NCBI GenBank assembly: GCA_963666905.2
Contig: OY763008.1
Location: 4,092,001-4,156,000, forward strand
Source of the DNA: SP197 sp963666905
GTDB lineage: Bacteria > Pseudomonadota > Alphaproteobacteria > SP197
DNA: 64,000 bases
Reading direction: 5' to 3'
Below, piece by piece: positions 37,761 through 47,366 of this stretch. Both the position numbers and the translations under genes were made by a program. The notes beneath the pieces are model-generated. The model made no database searches, was not told where the DNA came from, and saw only the letters and a list, made by a program, of their open reading frames with translations. The stretch's first letter is position 1. Every line of letters begins with the position of its first letter.

Positions 37761-39281
37761 TCAGTCGAGCGCGAGATCCCTGGTGAACAGATAGTGGCCG
37801 TCCGGATGAAGGGCATAGTTGGCAACGCCGGAAAGGTGTCCGTCGCTGCCCTGCTGGTGAACGAGGAAGACGGTCACGGCCCGCGACTGGAGCTGCGACG
37901 CCACCTCCTTGTAGAGGCTGTAACGCTCGGCTTCGCTCTCCGCGCTGCTGGCGGCATCGACCTTGGCGTCGATTTCCGGATCGCAGAAGTGCGACAGGTT
38001 GTAGCCGCCCTCGCAGGTGTAGTCCGCCGTCAGGAATCCGATCGGGTCGGCGACATCCGAAAGATAGCCGCGGGACAGCACCAGCATGTCGAACTCACCT
38101 GAGAGGAGGTCCGCTTCGAGGGCGCCGTAGTTCGCGACCTTGAGCTCGACGCCGATGCCGATGTCGCCGAGCTGCGCCTGGATGACCGCGGCAAGGTCGG
38201 GCAGCTCCGCACGTTCCACGTAGGCGTAGAGGACGAGGTTGATCGATCCCGGCGCGAAGCCGGCCTCCGCGAGCAGCGTCCTGGCGCGCTCCGGATCGTG
38301 GGTGACCGCCATGGCGTCGTCGGGGGCCCACGGGTCGTCCGGTCCGAAGGGACCGACCGCCGGCCGCGCGGCGCCTTCGTAGATCGCCTGGGCGATGGCG
38401 GTCGTGTCGACCGCGCTCTGGATGGCCTGGCGGACCAGCGTGTTGTCGAGCGGCGCCTTCATGTTGTTGAGATAGAGGCTGTTGGTGCGCGCCTGGGCCA
38501 CGGTCTGGATCTCGATGCCTTCTTCGGAGGCGAGCCGGAGGACTTCCGTGACCGGAAGGCGGGCCGAGACATGGGCCTCTCCTGTCCTCAGCTGCGTGGC
38601 GCGGCCGCTTCCCTCCGGAATGAATCGCAGCTCGCCGCTCTCGAGACTGGCCGGACCGCCCCAGTAGCCGTCGTTGCGCCTGAGCATGAGGGCCTGCTGG
38701 GGAACGTGCTCGACGATGTCGAACGGACCGACGCAGTGCCCGACGGGATCGACCGCCTCCCCTGCGAACGCGGCCGGCGAAAGGAAGCCGGTGTTGGGGG
38801 AGGACACGCGCATCGGGGTGAGGACGCTCGGCCTGACCGATTCGATCCTGACGGTCGCATCGTCGACGACCGAGACCGATGCGATACGCTTCGGCGCGAA
38901 GGCCCTGGGAGGAGCGGCGGCCGTCAGCAACCGGTTCAGGGAGTCGCTGACGACCTGGGCGGTCAGCGGCGTTCCGTCGGCGAACTGGACCCCCTGGCGG
39001 ATGCTGAAATCCCACTCGGTGGGCGAATGGCGCGTCCAGGATTCGGCCAGCGCCGGTTCGAGCGCACCGTCCGCCGTGCGGCGGGTCAGCGATTCGAGGC
39101 AGCCGGCGCGCGCGAGGATGAAAGCATCGTCCGTTTCCAGCGCCCAGCCCGCCTGGGGCGGGAAGGCATCGGTCGCGACCAGGTGCAGGTGCCCGTCCGC
39201 GCGGCTGTTGCCCGCAAGGACCACCAGCGCCGCAGCCATACCCAGGGCGGCCGCGCGGCTGCTGAAACCAGATGTCTCCAT
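37761..39281 (-). CDS. ABC transporter substrate-binding protein (family 5)
   Basis: 506 aa periplasmic binding protein for peptides, opines or related molecules. Signal peptide about 1-28 (cleavage near SRADG), then the family 5 landmarks: LAESWTRHSPTEWDFSIRQG with GTPLTAQVV, YLNNMKAPLDNTLVRQAIQ and the late KVANYGALEADLLSGEFDM. First gene of the seven-gene operon; GAGAGG lies just ahead of ATG 39281. Confidence 0.92.
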   Translation of the reverse strand: METSGFSSRAAALGMAAALVVLAGNSRADGHLHLVATDAFPPQAGWALETDDAFILARAGCLESLTRRTADGALEPALAESWTRHSPTEWDFSIRQGVQFADGTPLTAQVVSDSLNRLLTAAAPPRAFAPKRIASVSVVDDATVRIESVRPSVLTPMRVSSPNTGFLSPAAFAGEAVDPVGHCVGPFDIVEHVPQQALMLRRNDGYWGGPASLESGELRFIPEGSGRATQLRTGEAHVSARLPVTEVLRLASEEGIEIQTVAQARTNSLYLNNMKAPLDNTLVRQAIQSAVDTTAIAQAIYEGAARPAVGPFGPDDPWAPDDAMAVTHDPERARTLLAEAGFAPGSINLVLYAYVERAELPDLAAVIQAQLGDIGIGVELKVANYGALEADLLSGEFDMLVLSRGYLSDVADPIGFLTADYTCEGGYNLSHFCDPEIDAKVDAASSAESEAERYSLYKEVASQLQSRAVTVFLVHQQGSDGHLSGVANYALHPDGHYLFTRDLALD

Positions 39282-39981
39282 CGTTCATCCTCTCCCATGC
39301 TATCCGCGCGTACCCGACCGTCGAGTATTCGCCAAACGGATCGTTCCGGCAAGGTGCATACGGAACGACAGTAATGCAATGTTATAACGTTTCTTATTTC
39401 TCCACAAGCGGAGGCCTTTGCACTGGTGCGCCGAGCCAACCACTTCATCCACGAACCATGCGCCGGTCGCTGCGGGCCGACAGGTGAAGCGTTGGCAAGC
39501 GGCAGGCATCGGCCGGGCTGTTGAGCCAAGGTGCCAAACACGGGCATTCGGCGTGCCGAGGCCGTTGTTTCGCACCTCCCCTGGGGGGGGGTGAAAGACA
39601 GGACACGATCCGCGACGACCTCTCCGGCAGGGCCGCGTCTCCGGTCCGGGGTGGAATCGTTGCGAACGCCGCCTTGCGGGAATCCGGAACCGTGGAGCTT
39701 CAAGCGTCTGCCGGCGATGGCTTGGGGAAAAGTGTTGAGAGCCCCGATTCAGGGCGCAGAATCAACACCCGGGAAACAACGCCGAACTCGCGGAACTTCC
39801 CTGGTTCGGGAGCACGATGTCGTGCCCCTTGGAATTCGTCGAACCGATGTGGCACCGCCGCCTGCGGCCCGTGTCCCGGATGCCCGTCCGGAATCCGCGT
39901 TGACGACGTGCTGTCCGGCATGGCGGTTTTTGAACCCGCGCGCACGGCGTGATATGTCGGCACGCAGAGGGCTGGCAGAGC
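39282..39981. other. 700-base intergenic region between ABC operon and CDF gene
   Basis: Divergent promoter region; open frames here are short and look like chance. The minus strand has TTGCCG then AATACT 17 bases apart at about 39325-39353, a weak candidate for the ABC operon promoter and a place for the GntR regulator. An AT-richer patch is at 39370-39405, and a run of nine G lies at about 39585-39593. No RNA gene or repeat recognised. Confidence 0.4.
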
Positions 39982-40977
39982 ATGACCGATACGTCTCACG
40001 GCCATTCCCACGGGCATGGCCATTCCCATTCGCACGGGTTCTCCGACATCGAGAACAACAGCCGCAAGCTGCTGCTCGTGGCCGGACTCATCGGCTGCTT
40101 CATGGTCGCCGAGTTCATCGGCGGCCTGCTGTCGGGCTCGCTCGCGCTGCTGGCCGATGCCGGGCACATGCTCTCGGATTTCGCGAGTCTGACACTCGCC
40201 TGGTATGCCTTCCACATCTCGAAGCGCGCTCCCACGGCGAGCATGACCTACGGCGCCGACCGCGCCCAGGTTCTCGCGGCCTTCGCCAACACCATGATCA
40301 TGGCCTTCCTCAGCATCTGGGTCGTATCGCAGGCCGTGCAGCGAATCATCGCGCCGCAGGATGTCCTGAGCTCGATGATGCTGATCATCGCCTCACTCGG
40401 GCTGTTCGTGAACATCGCCGCCCTCCTCATCATCAGCCGCGCCAACAGGAACAACCTCAACGTCCGCGGCGCCAGGCTGCACGTGATAGGAGATCTGCTC
40501 GCCTCGCTGGCGGCGATCGCCGCCGCCGGCATCATCATGGAGACTGGCTGGACCATCGCCGATCCGATCCTCTCTCTCGTGATCGTCGCGATCATCCTGC
40601 GGAATGCCTGGCCGATCATGAAGGAGTCGGCCCACATCCTTCTCGAGGGCTCCCCGGCGTTCCTTGACCCCGAGAAGATTGGGAAGGACCTGACGGACCA
40701 CGTCGACGGCGTCACCGATGTCCACCACGTCCACTCCTGGTCGATCACCCAGGCGCGAACCGTCGTGACGCTCCACGCGACGGTCGAAGAATCCGTCTCA
40801 CCGGATTCGGTCCTCCTGGCCATCAAGGAACGGCTGAAGGACAAGTTCGGCGTCGATCATGCCACCGTCGAGATCGAGTTCGGCAGCTGCGCCGATGCCG
40901 CGCTCGATCCCACCCCCGGGCGGCGGAGGCCCGGGGCCTCCGCCCTGTCGCCCCGAATGGCGGCCGGAACCATCTGA
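39982..40977 (+). CDS. CDF-family cation efflux transporter
   Basis: 331 aa proton-coupled divalent cation exporter. A His-rich N-terminus (HGHSHGHGHSHSHG) precedes six membrane helices; the metal site is in LADAGHMLSDF (helix 2) and LHVIGDLLASL (helix 5), the pattern of Zn/Co/Cd exporters such as ZitB and DmeF. The cytosolic ferredoxin-like C-terminal domain includes DVHHVHSWSI. The tail after GSCADA is low-complexity. It is convergent with the CopZ-like gene. Confidence 0.92.
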   Translation: MTDTSHGHSHGHGHSHSHGFSDIENNSRKLLLVAGLIGCFMVAEFIGGLLSGSLALLADAGHMLSDFASLTLAWYAFHISKRAPTASMTYGADRAQVLAAFANTMIMAFLSIWVVSQAVQRIIAPQDVLSSMMLIIASLGLFVNIAALLIISRANRNNLNVRGARLHVIGDLLASLAAIAAAGIIMETGWTIADPILSLVIVAIILRNAWPIMKESAHILLEGSPAFLDPEKIGKDLTDHVDGVTDVHHVHSWSITQARTVVTLHATVEESVSPDSVLLAIKERLKDKFGVDHATVEIEFGSCADAALDPTPGRRRPGASALSPRMAAGTI

Positions 40978-41098
40978 ACGGCCCTTGCGGCGTTGCGCGG
41001 ACGCGGCGAAGCGCGCAGGACCGGCTGCCCGGCGCAGGAGGTCCGTCAGGCGGCGAGGGACCGTTTCCGCAGGGCCGGTCACCCCGGCACGGTGCTTT

Positions 41099-41359
41099 TC
41101 AGCAGGCGCAGGGCTGGCAGTGGCAATCGTCGCAGGCGCAGTCGGGATTGCCGCAGGCGCGCACGCCGAAACCGCCGTCGCGAACGGCGTCGTGAACGGC
41201 TTCGGGCGCTACCCGCGGAGCGCAGGTCACACTGGCCGTTCCCGCCCGGTGGTCGACCGCGGCGTCCTCGACGCCATCGAGGGCGACGACCATCCGCTCG
41301 ACGCTGTGCGAACATCCCTGGCAGACCATGCCGGTGACCAGGAACTCAAGGGTATGCAT
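41099..41359 (-). CDS. CopZ-like heavy-metal-associated protein with Cys-rich tail
   Basis: 86 aa. Residues 1-66 are a ferredoxin-like HMA domain with the metal-binding GMVCQGCSHSV motif. The C-terminus carries seven cysteines in about 20 residues (CGNPDCACDDCHCQPCAC), resembling a metallothionein segment and unusual for CopZ chaperones. Overlaps the end of copA by 14 bases. Likely a Cu(I) chaperone/sink for the ATPase. Confidence 0.85.
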   Translation of the reverse strand: MHTLEFLVTGMVCQGCSHSVERMVVALDGVEDAAVDHRAGTASVTCAPRVAPEAVHDAVRDGGFGVRACGNPDCACDDCHCQPCAC

Positions 41360-43739
41360 GAGGAATGTCCTCCGGTTCGGGTCGCCATGATCTCAGGAGC
41401 AGAGAATTGCCGACAACGCACACGCTCGACAGCGCCATGGCCAGGGCCGCCAGCGGCGGACTGAGGAATCCCAGTGCCGCCAGGGGCAGTCCGACGACAT
41501 TGTAGATGAACGCCCAGAAGAGGTTCTGCCTGATCTTGCGGAAGGTCCTCCGGCTGACGTCGACCGCCGCCGCCACGAGCCTTGGATCCGGCCGCATCAG
41601 CGTGATGGCCGCCGTCTCCATGGCGGCATCGGTCCCCGATCCCATGGCGATGCCGACGGTGGCCCGGGCAAGCGCCGGGGCATCGTTGATCCCGTCGCCC
41701 ACCATGCCGACGCGGGCGCCGCCGTCCATCAGCTCGGCAACGATTCCCACCTTGTCTTCGGGGCGCACCCCGCTGCGGTAGCTGGCGATTCCGGCCTCGT
41801 CCGCGATCCGCCGCGTCGCCTGCTCGCCGTCGCCGGAGGCGAGGATGGGGGTGATGCCGAGACGCACGAGACTGCCGGCGGCCTGCCGCGCTTCGGGCCT
41901 CAGCTCGTCGCCGATCGTGAATCCGGCGATCACGACATCCTGCCCGTCGCGCCGGCGGCCAAGCCACACTGCGCCCTCAGGACCGACGGGAAGCGGCGCC
42001 CGGAAGCCCAGACGGTCGAAAAGGCGCCGGTTCCCCGCCAGGAAACGCTGCCCCCCGACATCTCCTTCCACACCCTCCGCGACGGTGCTGGCGAAGTTTT
42101 CCACCGCTTCCAGGGTGAGTCCCCGTTCTTCGGCGGTCGAGCGGAAGGCCTCGGCGATCGGGTGACCGCTTCCCTGCTGCAGGGACGCCATGACGCCGAC
42201 GGCGGCGTCCTCGTCGAGATCGGCCAGCAGCGTCGTCTCGGCGAGGCGCGGCCGGCCGGAGGTGAGCGTCCCGGTCTTGTCGAAGACGATGTGGGTGAGG
42301 CCGTGCGCCAGCTCGAGGGCCTCGACGTCCTTGACGAGAATGCCGGCGCGCGTCGCCGCGCCGGATCCGGTCATGACGGCGGTCGGCGTGGCAAGGCCCA
42401 GCGCGCACGGACAGGCGATCACGAGCACGGCAACGGCGTTGACGAGGGCGGTTTCGAAATCGGCGCCGGCGACAAGCCAGCCGATGAAGGCAAGCGCCGC
42501 GATGGCCATAACGGCCGGAACGAAGAGACCGCAGATCCTGTCCACCAGCCGCTGGACCGCGGGCTTGCCGGCCTGCGCGTTCTCGACGAGGCGGATCATC
42601 CTCGCCAGCGTCGAATCCGCCCCCGTGGCGCGCGCCTCGATGGTGAGGAGGCCGTCGACGTTGATCGAACCGGCCGTGACCGGGTCGCCCTCGCGCCTGG
42701 CGACGGGCATGCTCTCCCCGGTGATGAACGCCTCGTCGACCTCCGCCGCGCCGCCGACGACAAGACCGTCGGCCGCGACCTGCTGCCCCGTCCGGCAGAC
42801 CAGGATGTCTCCGCTCTTCACCTCGTGCACCGGACGTTCCTGGAGACTGCCGTCCGGCAGCCTGACAAGGGCGGTCCGCGGTCTCAGCGCCATCAGCTCC
42901 CTGATGGCGCGCGCCGCGCCGCGCCGCGCCCGGGCTTCCAGGTACTTTCCGACGAGCACCAGGGTGATGATGATGGCGCTGGCCTCGAAGTAGAGGCGGC
43001 CCGCGGCGCCGTCGCCGAAGGCGAGGATGTGGTACCAGCTGAAGGCATAGGCCGCCGAGGTCCCCAGCGCGACCAGCACGTCCATGTTGGCGACGCCGCC
43101 CCGCAGCGCGTTGAATGAGCCGCGGTAGAACCGGGCGCCGATCACGAACTGCAGCGGAGTCGCGAGCGCCGCCTCGACAAGCGGCGCCATGGTCCAGCCG
43201 GCTCCCGGGACCTGGTGCAGCGCCATCTGGACGATGAAAGGCATCGCCAGGAGCGACGAGACGGCGATCGTCCAGCGATCCCGGACGGCCCGGCGGAGTT
43301 CGCGCTCGGCGCCGGCATCGACAGGTCCGTCCATGACGGCGAGATCGAATCCCGCCGCGCGAACGCGTTCGACCAGGGTCTCGTCCGTCACCGCCAGGGC
43401 AAATCGCTCCACGCGGATCCGTCCGGCCTCGACCGATGCCCCGACGACTCCCTCGATGTCCCCGAGCAACGCGGCGACGGTCCTGGCCCCGGCGGCGTCC
43501 TTCGCGTCCGGCAGGCCGAACTCCCGCGATTCCGTCCTCGCATCGAATCCCGCCCGGCGCACGATCGAGACCACCGACTCGACCGCGGTGTTCCTGTCGA
43601 CGTCGACGGTCGCCCTCTCCATGGCGAGATTGACGGTGGCGACGGCGATGCCCGCACCCCTGGACAACATCCTCTCGAGGCGCGTGGAGCAGGCGCTGCA
43701 CGTCATGCCGTCGACGAGAAACTGGTAGCGGACCGTCAT
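41346..43739 (-). CDS. copA: copper-translocating P-type ATPase CopA
   Basis: 797 aa from ATG 43739. The first HMA domain has GMTCSACSTRL; a second HMA-like repeat (about 80-150) has lost its CXXC. The pump core is complete: TGES dephosphorylation loop, CPC in VIACPCALGLATP, phosphorylation site DKTGT, SGHPIAEA and GDGINDAP, and the last helices contain YNVVGLPLAA and the MALSSVCVVGNSLLL Cu(I) site. Exports Cu(I) to the periplasm. Its start overlaps the stop of the LysA-like gene as ATGA. Confidence 0.95.
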   Translation of the reverse strand: MTVRYQFLVDGMTCSACSTRLERMLSRGAGIAVATVNLAMERATVDVDRNTAVESVVSIVRRAGFDARTESREFGLPDAKDAAGARTVAALLGDIEGVVGASVEAGRIRVERFALAVTDETLVERVRAAGFDLAVMDGPVDAGAERELRRAVRDRWTIAVSSLLAMPFIVQMALHQVPGAGWTMAPLVEAALATPLQFVIGARFYRGSFNALRGGVANMDVLVALGTSAAYAFSWYHILAFGDGAAGRLYFEASAIIITLVLVGKYLEARARRGAARAIRELMALRPRTALVRLPDGSLQERPVHEVKSGDILVCRTGQQVAADGLVVGGAAEVDEAFITGESMPVARREGDPVTAGSINVDGLLTIEARATGADSTLARMIRLVENAQAGKPAVQRLVDRICGLFVPAVMAIAALAFIGWLVAGADFETALVNAVAVLVIACPCALGLATPTAVMTGSGAATRAGILVKDVEALELAHGLTHIVFDKTGTLTSGRPRLAETTLLADLDEDAAVGVMASLQQGSGHPIAEAFRSTAEERGLTLEAVENFASTVAEGVEGDVGGQRFLAGNRRLFDRLGFRAPLPVGPEGAVWLGRRRDGQDVVIAGFTIGDELRPEARQAAGSLVRLGITPILASGDGEQATRRIADEAGIASYRSGVRPEDKVGIVAELMDGGARVGMVGDGINDAPALARATVGIAMGSGTDAAMETAAITLMRPDPRLVAAAVDVSRRTFRKIRQNLFWAFIYNVVGLPLAALGFLSPPLAALAMALSSVCVVGNSLLLRSWRPEPEDIPHAYP

Positions 43740-45190
43740 CGATCCGAAGCGGCGATGGCGCGCTCGCGCCACGGTGACGGCGGCGCATTGGTGGCCTGCA
43801 GCCATGCGGGAATGCGCTGATTGGCGAACAGGGATTCGAGGGTCTCGGCGGCGCGGACAACGGCGGCCTCGCGGCCGCGCACCATGGCCGTCGCCGGTCT
43901 GGGCACCCAGTTCAGCTGGTGGGAGTCCGACTCGGCGTACATCCCGGCATCGAGGATCGCGACGAGGTCGCCCCGGACGAGTTCCGGCAGGGCGCAGCGC
44001 TCGCCGAGCACGGAGGGAATGCAGATCGGGCCCACGACATCGGCGCACCGGTCCATCGGCTTGTCCATCGACGTTGCGGCGATGACGAGATTGCGCGTGC
44101 CCTCGTCCCCGGCGCCGATCAGCGGCATGAGGTTGGTGCTGGCGTCGACATTGACCCAGGTCATGCCGGCATCCTGCTTGACGGAACCCACGGTCGCGAC
44201 GAGGACGCCCGCATTGCCGGCGATGTAGCGGCCGGGCTCCAGCCACAGCGCAGGCACGGGCAGGCCCGCCGCGGCGATGGGCGCGAGAAGGGCCTCGGCC
44301 GAGGCGCGGGCGTAGTCCTCGATTCGGTGGGGGTTCGGCCTGTCGCTCTTCGACTCGGGATCCCGCCTGCGCGCCCAGCCGCCGCCGATGTCGATGACGG
44401 ACGGCGCGAAACCGGTCTCGCCGTGAAGGCTGACGGCGATCCGCCCGATCTCGCCGTCGAAGGCCGCACGGTGCTCGAGGCTTTGCGTCATGCGTCCCAG
44501 ATGGGCGTGGTATCCGACGAGCTCGAGCTCCTCGATCGCGGCGAGCCTGCGGATCATGCCGGCGGCAACGCCGGGCGTGACGCCCCATTTCCAGCGGGCG
44601 AGCTCGGGGCGGATATCGCCCGAGAACGAGACGAGATCGCTGTCGAACCGCGCGAAGGCCTCCGGGATCACCTTGAGGCGGATGTTGACCCGCACCCTGG
44701 AACCGGCGCCGCGAGCCACGGCGGCCAGGCGGTCGATCTCCTCGCCGTCGTCAAGATTGACGCACACACCGAGCTCGACGGCCCGTTCGAGGGCGGCACG
44801 GGTCTTGCTGGAACCGTTGAGCGCGATGATCGACGGGTCGGCACCGCCGGCGAAGGTCGCCTCGAGCTCGCCGGTGCCGAAGCAGTCGCCGCCGGCGCCT
44901 TCCTGGTGGAGGACCGCGCGCACGGCGAAGTTGGGGTTGCACTTGATGGCGTACATGACGTTGACCGCCCCCGGCCATGCGCTCTCGAACGCCCGGCGGA
45001 TGCGCCGGTAGTTGGCGCGCAGCGTCGCGTCGGAGAGCACGAAGAGCGGCGATCCGAAACGCGCCACGAGGTCGCTGACCGCGACGTCCTCGACCATCAG
45101 CGTACCGTTGCCGGACACCGAGAGGTGGTCGCCGGGGGTGAGGACCCTGGCGAGCAGGGCGGACGTCGTTTCCCCTGTCATGTGCGTCAC
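43736..45190 (-). CDS. LysA-like PLP-dependent decarboxylase (type III fold)
   Basis: 484 aa. The PLP lysine lies in MYAIKCNPN (about residue 82), followed by GGDCFGTGELEA, LVGYHAHLGRM, VIDIGGGW and LEPGRYIAG. The second active-site segment is IPSVLGE, without the CES-GD motif of diaminopimelate decarboxylase, so another amino acid is likely. Probably a carboxy-lyase or related enzyme for an amino acid; no carboxynorspermidine or arginine features are clear. Coupled by 4 bases to copA, an unexpected partnership. Confidence 0.8.
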   Translation of the reverse strand: MTHMTGETTSALLARVLTPGDHLSVSGNGTLMVEDVAVSDLVARFGSPLFVLSDATLRANYRRIRRAFESAWPGAVNVMYAIKCNPNFAVRAVLHQEGAGGDCFGTGELEATFAGGADPSIIALNGSSKTRAALERAVELGVCVNLDDGEEIDRLAAVARGAGSRVRVNIRLKVIPEAFARFDSDLVSFSGDIRPELARWKWGVTPGVAAGMIRRLAAIEELELVGYHAHLGRMTQSLEHRAAFDGEIGRIAVSLHGETGFAPSVIDIGGGWARRRDPESKSDRPNPHRIEDYARASAEALLAPIAAAGLPVPALWLEPGRYIAGNAGVLVATVGSVKQDAGMTWVNVDASTNLMPLIGAGDEGTRNLVIAATSMDKPMDRCADVVGPICIPSVLGERCALPELVRGDLVAILDAGMYAESDSHQLNWVPRPATAMVRGREAAVVRAAETLESLFANQRIPAWLQATNAPPSPWRERAIAASDR

Positions 45191-45260
45191 CCCGCTGATC
45201 TCCTTGCCATGTCAGATGGGATCTCCCGGGACCGTTGTCGAGACGGGCCGCCGGGGGCCG

Positions 45261-46211
45261 TCAGGTTCCTCCCCGCGGGGGCCCCGTCGTCCAGGCGTCG
45301 GCGGCGAATGTGTTGCGGTAGAAGTCCTTCTGGCGCCCGGCGCCTGCGATGGTGTTGTGCATGAGCATGGCGACGGTCACCGGGCCGACGCCGCCGGGCA
45401 CCGGCGTGATCCAGCCGGCCACCTCGCGGCAGCTTTCGAAGTCGCAGTCCCCGACCGTTCGCCCGGTACCGTCGGGGCCCGCGACCCGGTTGATGCCGAT
45501 GTCGATCACCGCGGCGCCCGGCTTGATCATGTTGCCGGTGACGAGCCCCGGCTTGCCGACGGCCACGAACACGGCGTCGGCCTGGCGGCAGTGCACGGCG
45601 AGGTTGCGGGTCTGGTGGTGGCACACCGTGACCGTGGCGCCCTCCGCCATCAGCAGGAAGGCGATCGGCTTGCCGACGATCTCGGAATGGCCGACGACCA
45701 CGACCTCGAGACCGGCGAGGTTGAGTCCGGTCGACTTGAGGATGTGCACCGACGCCATGGAGGTACAGGGGCCGAGATCGAGTTCGTTGTAGACGATGTT
45801 GCCGATCGAGGCGGGATGCAGCCCCTCCACGTCCTTGAGCGGGTGAATGGCGCTCTGCAGCCGCTTGACGTTGATCTGCGGCGGCAGGGGCCTCTGGACG
45901 ATGATGCCCGTGACCCGCGGATCGGCGTTCATCGCCTGCACGGCGGCGAGCATCTCCGGTTCCGTGATGTCTTCAGGGTAGTGCCGCTCGTCGAAGGCGA
46001 TACCGAGCTTCTCGGCGGTCCGCTTCTGGTTGCGGACATAGATCTCGACGGAAGCGGCGTCGCCGATCACCATCGAGACCAGGCGCGGCGCCCAGCCGCT
46101 CTCCTTCAGCGCCGCGACCGCCTCCCGGGTCTTCTCGTGCAGGCCGGCGGCAATCCTGCGACCGTCGATTTCCTTGTGTTTCCACTGGTGATCATCGGTC
46201 ACCGGAGGCAC
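45261..46211 (-). CDS. folD: bifunctional methylenetetrahydrofolate dehydrogenase/cyclohydrolase FolD
   Basis: 316 aa one-carbon enzyme. The catalytic Y..K motif (EIYVRNQKR), QRPLPPQIN, and PVPGGVGPVTVAMLMHNT are conserved. The nucleotide-binding loop reads VVVGHSEIVGKP, with His where most FolD have Arg in GRS, which could affect NADP/NAD preference. The protein is slightly longer than usual. It sits between the cytochrome gene and the LysA-like gene on the minus strand. Confidence 0.94.
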   Translation of the reverse strand: MPPVTDDHQWKHKEIDGRRIAAGLHEKTREAVAALKESGWAPRLVSMVIGDAASVEIYVRNQKRTAEKLGIAFDERHYPEDITEPEMLAAVQAMNADPRVTGIIVQRPLPPQINVKRLQSAIHPLKDVEGLHPASIGNIVYNELDLGPCTSMASVHILKSTGLNLAGLEVVVVGHSEIVGKPIAFLLMAEGATVTVCHHQTRNLAVHCRQADAVFVAVGKPGLVTGNMIKPGAAVIDIGINRVAGPDGTGRTVGDCDFESCREVAGWITPVPGGVGPVTVAMLMHNTIAGAGRQKDFYRNTFAADAWTTGPPRGGT

Positions 46212-46222
46212 TCCCTTCCTGC

Positions 46223-47281
46223 CTACTCGATCCCGGGCAGCGGAGAGGGGGCGTCGGACAGGGTTCGCATCCAGGCGATCACCGCCGCAAGGTCTTCCTC
46301 GTCGCGCAGACCGCGGAAGCCCATCTTTCCTCCCGGAAGATCGGCGCGGGGATTCTCAAGATAGGTCCACAGCCTGTGGTAGGTCCAGGCGCCTTCCTCG
46401 GCCTCCATGGCCTTCGAGTAGTTGAAGTCCTCGATGTCGGCAATGTCGCGGTCCACCACGTCCCACAGGTTCGGGCCGACGCGGTCCGCTCCACCCTCGT
46501 CGAAGGTGTGGCAGGCCCGGCACTTGCGGGCCACACTCCGGCCGTCGTCGACGGATGCGGCGGCGATCATGACGAGGATGGGATCGTCTGCGCTGTCTCG
46601 GGCCTCGGCTTCCTCCAGGAGTGTCCCCGCGGCGCCGGCTTCCTCTGCCGCTGCTTCGGGAACTTCCTCCACCGCCGCTTCTGGGGCCTGCGTCCCGGGC
46701 ATCGAATCCTCCGGTTCCGCGTTCTCCGGCAGGGCCAGCGGAGCATCACTGCGGGTGTTGAGCCAGGCGATCAGGTCGGCGCGGTCGCGATCGTCCCGGA
46801 TGCCCTTGAACACCATCTTGTTGCCGGGAGCGTAGGCCTTGGGGTCGGTGATGTAGAGGCTCAGGTCCTCGAAGGTCCAGGTGCCGCCGAGGTCCGCCAG
46901 GACGCCGGAGTAGTTGAAACTGTCGCTGCGCGCCTGCGGCGAACCGACGATGCCGTAGAGATTGGGTCCCTGGCCGTTGGGACCTCCCGCCTCGATCGTG
47001 TGGCAGCTCTTGCACTTGCGGAACTGCTTCTCTCCGTTGGCGAGGTCGGCGCCGGCCAGCAGCGCGGCGATCGGGACCGCCTCGGCTACCGGCGCCGCGG
47101 CAGGCGTCTCGCCATGGTCATCGGCCGCCGCCACCGTGTCGCCGGCGGCATGCTCGACCGCATGTTCCGTGATCTGCGGACCGTAAAGGACGTTGCCCAG
47201 CTTGCCGATTCCGAAGGCAAGAAGCAGGCCCATCAGCAGGCCGGCTGCTATCTTGTTGAACTCCAGAGAATCCATGGACAC
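46223..47281 (-). CDS. membrane-anchored cytochrome c with two heme domains
   Basis: 352 aa. An N-terminal membrane helix (about 10-30, GLLMGLLLAFGIGKLG) anchors two class I cytochrome c domains with CXXCH sites CKSCH (about 89-93) and CRACH (about 255-259), joined by an acidic Ala/Pro/Glu-rich linker of about 60 residues. Each has a likely Met ligand in a GNKMVFKG or GGKMGFRG turn. Single-domain relatives (CycM) carry electrons to terminal oxidases; the duplication may be for electron relay. It is 11 bases upstream of folD on the same strand. Confidence 0.88.
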   Translation of the reverse strand: MSMDSLEFNKIAAGLLMGLLLAFGIGKLGNVLYGPQITEHAVEHAAGDTVAAADDHGETPAAAPVAEAVPIAALLAGADLANGEKQFRKCKSCHTIEAGGPNGQGPNLYGIVGSPQARSDSFNYSGVLADLGGTWTFEDLSLYITDPKAYAPGNKMVFKGIRDDRDRADLIAWLNTRSDAPLALPENAEPEDSMPGTQAPEAAVEEVPEAAAEEAGAAGTLLEEAEARDSADDPILVMIAAASVDDGRSVARKCRACHTFDEGGADRVGPNLWDVVDRDIADIEDFNYSKAMEAEEGAWTYHRLWTYLENPRADLPGGKMGFRGLRDEEDLAAVIAWMRTLSDAPSPLPGIE

Positions 47282-47366
47282 CGGCCCTTGAGGATGATGA
47301 TCCCGGACTGGGAAGCGATGCGGAGATTAGCCATGTCCGCACCGCATTCAACCCCCGGCGGCGGCA

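Noticed and set aside
39521..39952. 143-codon plus-strand frame in the 700-base intergenic region
   Set aside because: No recognisable motif, no ribosome site, and it contains a run of nine G; other frames here are equally open.
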